Translations under genes and position numbers: made by a program
Part shown: positions 51,358 to 51,393 of the stretch, piece by piece
How positions within the stretch are numbered: position 1 is the stretch's first letter
Layout of the letters: each line of letters opens with the position of its first letter
From: Ichthyophthirius multifiliis
Lineage: Eukaryota > Ciliophora > Oligohymenophorea > Hymenostomatida
Assembly: GCF_000220395.1 (NCBI RefSeq)
Contig: NW_004087695.1
Coordinates: 1-51,393, forward strand
Direction of reading: 5' to 3'
Length of the DNA stretch: 51,393 nucleotides
The notes under the pieces: model-generated
The model's input: only the letters and a program-made list of their open reading frames with translations
What the model was told of the DNA's origin: nothing
Database searches by the model: none

Positions 51358-51393
<36 letters not shown>
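50647..51393 (+). CDS. importin-alpha-like protein, second copy, cut by window edge
   Basis: First exon 50647-51305, then an intron starting GTAAAT at 51306 that runs off the window. The start MSTILKSLMLQKQEKQRIEM and following RKKQINKKIQNQRTK form a basic importin-beta-binding-like region. Armadillo-type repeats follow: SLQNLTCTKNELIFEKMVEM, FCLGNLCGIFNEKVFDEIL and CFFISNFLTNTKVQYSF, the second matching the family's LGN.xG block. It resembles the importin alpha at 43174 in layout (basic N-terminus, same LGN repeat) but differs at most positions, so it is an old paralogue. The frame needs one more A in the eight-A run 50992-50999 to join KYKKKVFKSLQNLTC. The C-terminal half lies outside the window. 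Confidence 0.75.
51361..51393. repeat. (TA)n microsatellite at window edge
   Basis: TA repeat in the first intron of the second importin gene, reaching the end of the window. Confidence 0.8.

Overview
The window reads as macronuclear DNA of an oligohymenophorean ciliate. Base composition is extremely AT-rich (intergenic DNA is almost only A and T). Open frames make sense only if TAA and TAG are read as glutamine and TGA is the sole stop: conserved families here (CCT8, RRN3, kinesin-1, Rab, importin alpha, JmjC demethylase) carry in-frame TAA/TAG at variable or Gln positions and end at TGA. Introns are short and AT-rich (mostly 40-130 nt, GT...AG, a few near 22 nt and a few near 190 nt). The composition fits Ichthyophthirius multifiliis best; that name is inference, since no marker gene is present.

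Layout, left to right: EF-hand protein (73-371, -); KDM4-type histone demethylase (2699-4432, +); a broken coding-like island (5390-5840); protein kinase with a very long Q/N-rich tail (6333-9385, +); a long desert holding one broken gene-like stretch (10137-10976); Pol I initiation factor RRN3/TIF-IA (13093-15917, +); Sel1-repeat protein (16556-19155, +); a possible tiny gene (19744-19984); SHIPPO/STPG ciliary protein (21093-22849, +); Rab1-like GTPase (23139-23836, -); two unrecognised minus-strand genes (24622-25434, 25728-26225); MORN-repeat protein with an acylation-type N-terminus (26623-28022, +); coiled-coil protein (28251-31068, +); kinesin-1 heavy chain (31216-34769, +); receiver-domain fragment (36335-36580, +); chaperonin CCT8 (37117-39017, -); ubiquitin-like plus Cys-rich protein (41036-41771, -); unrecognised gene (42220-42930, -); importin alpha (43174-44705, +); small membrane protein (44845-45512, +); Asn-rich protein (45888-47468, -); secreted protein (49333-49940, -); and a second importin-alpha-like gene running off the right edge (50647-51393, +).

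No operons, mobile elements, tRNAs, rRNAs or CRISPRs were recognised. The genes are ordinary dispersed eukaryotic genes; the functional themes are nuclear (import, chromatin, Pol I), cytoskeletal/ciliary (kinesin, SHIPPO, MORN, coiled coil) and trafficking/folding (Rab, CCT).

The most striking pattern is that about a dozen sites in nine or so genes need exactly one extra A in an A-run of the coding strand to stay in frame. Many other genes, including RRN3, kinesin-1, CCT8 and Rab, are clean. Undercalled homopolymers in the assembly are the simplest explanation, but slippage-based expression or real decay are not excluded by sequence alone.
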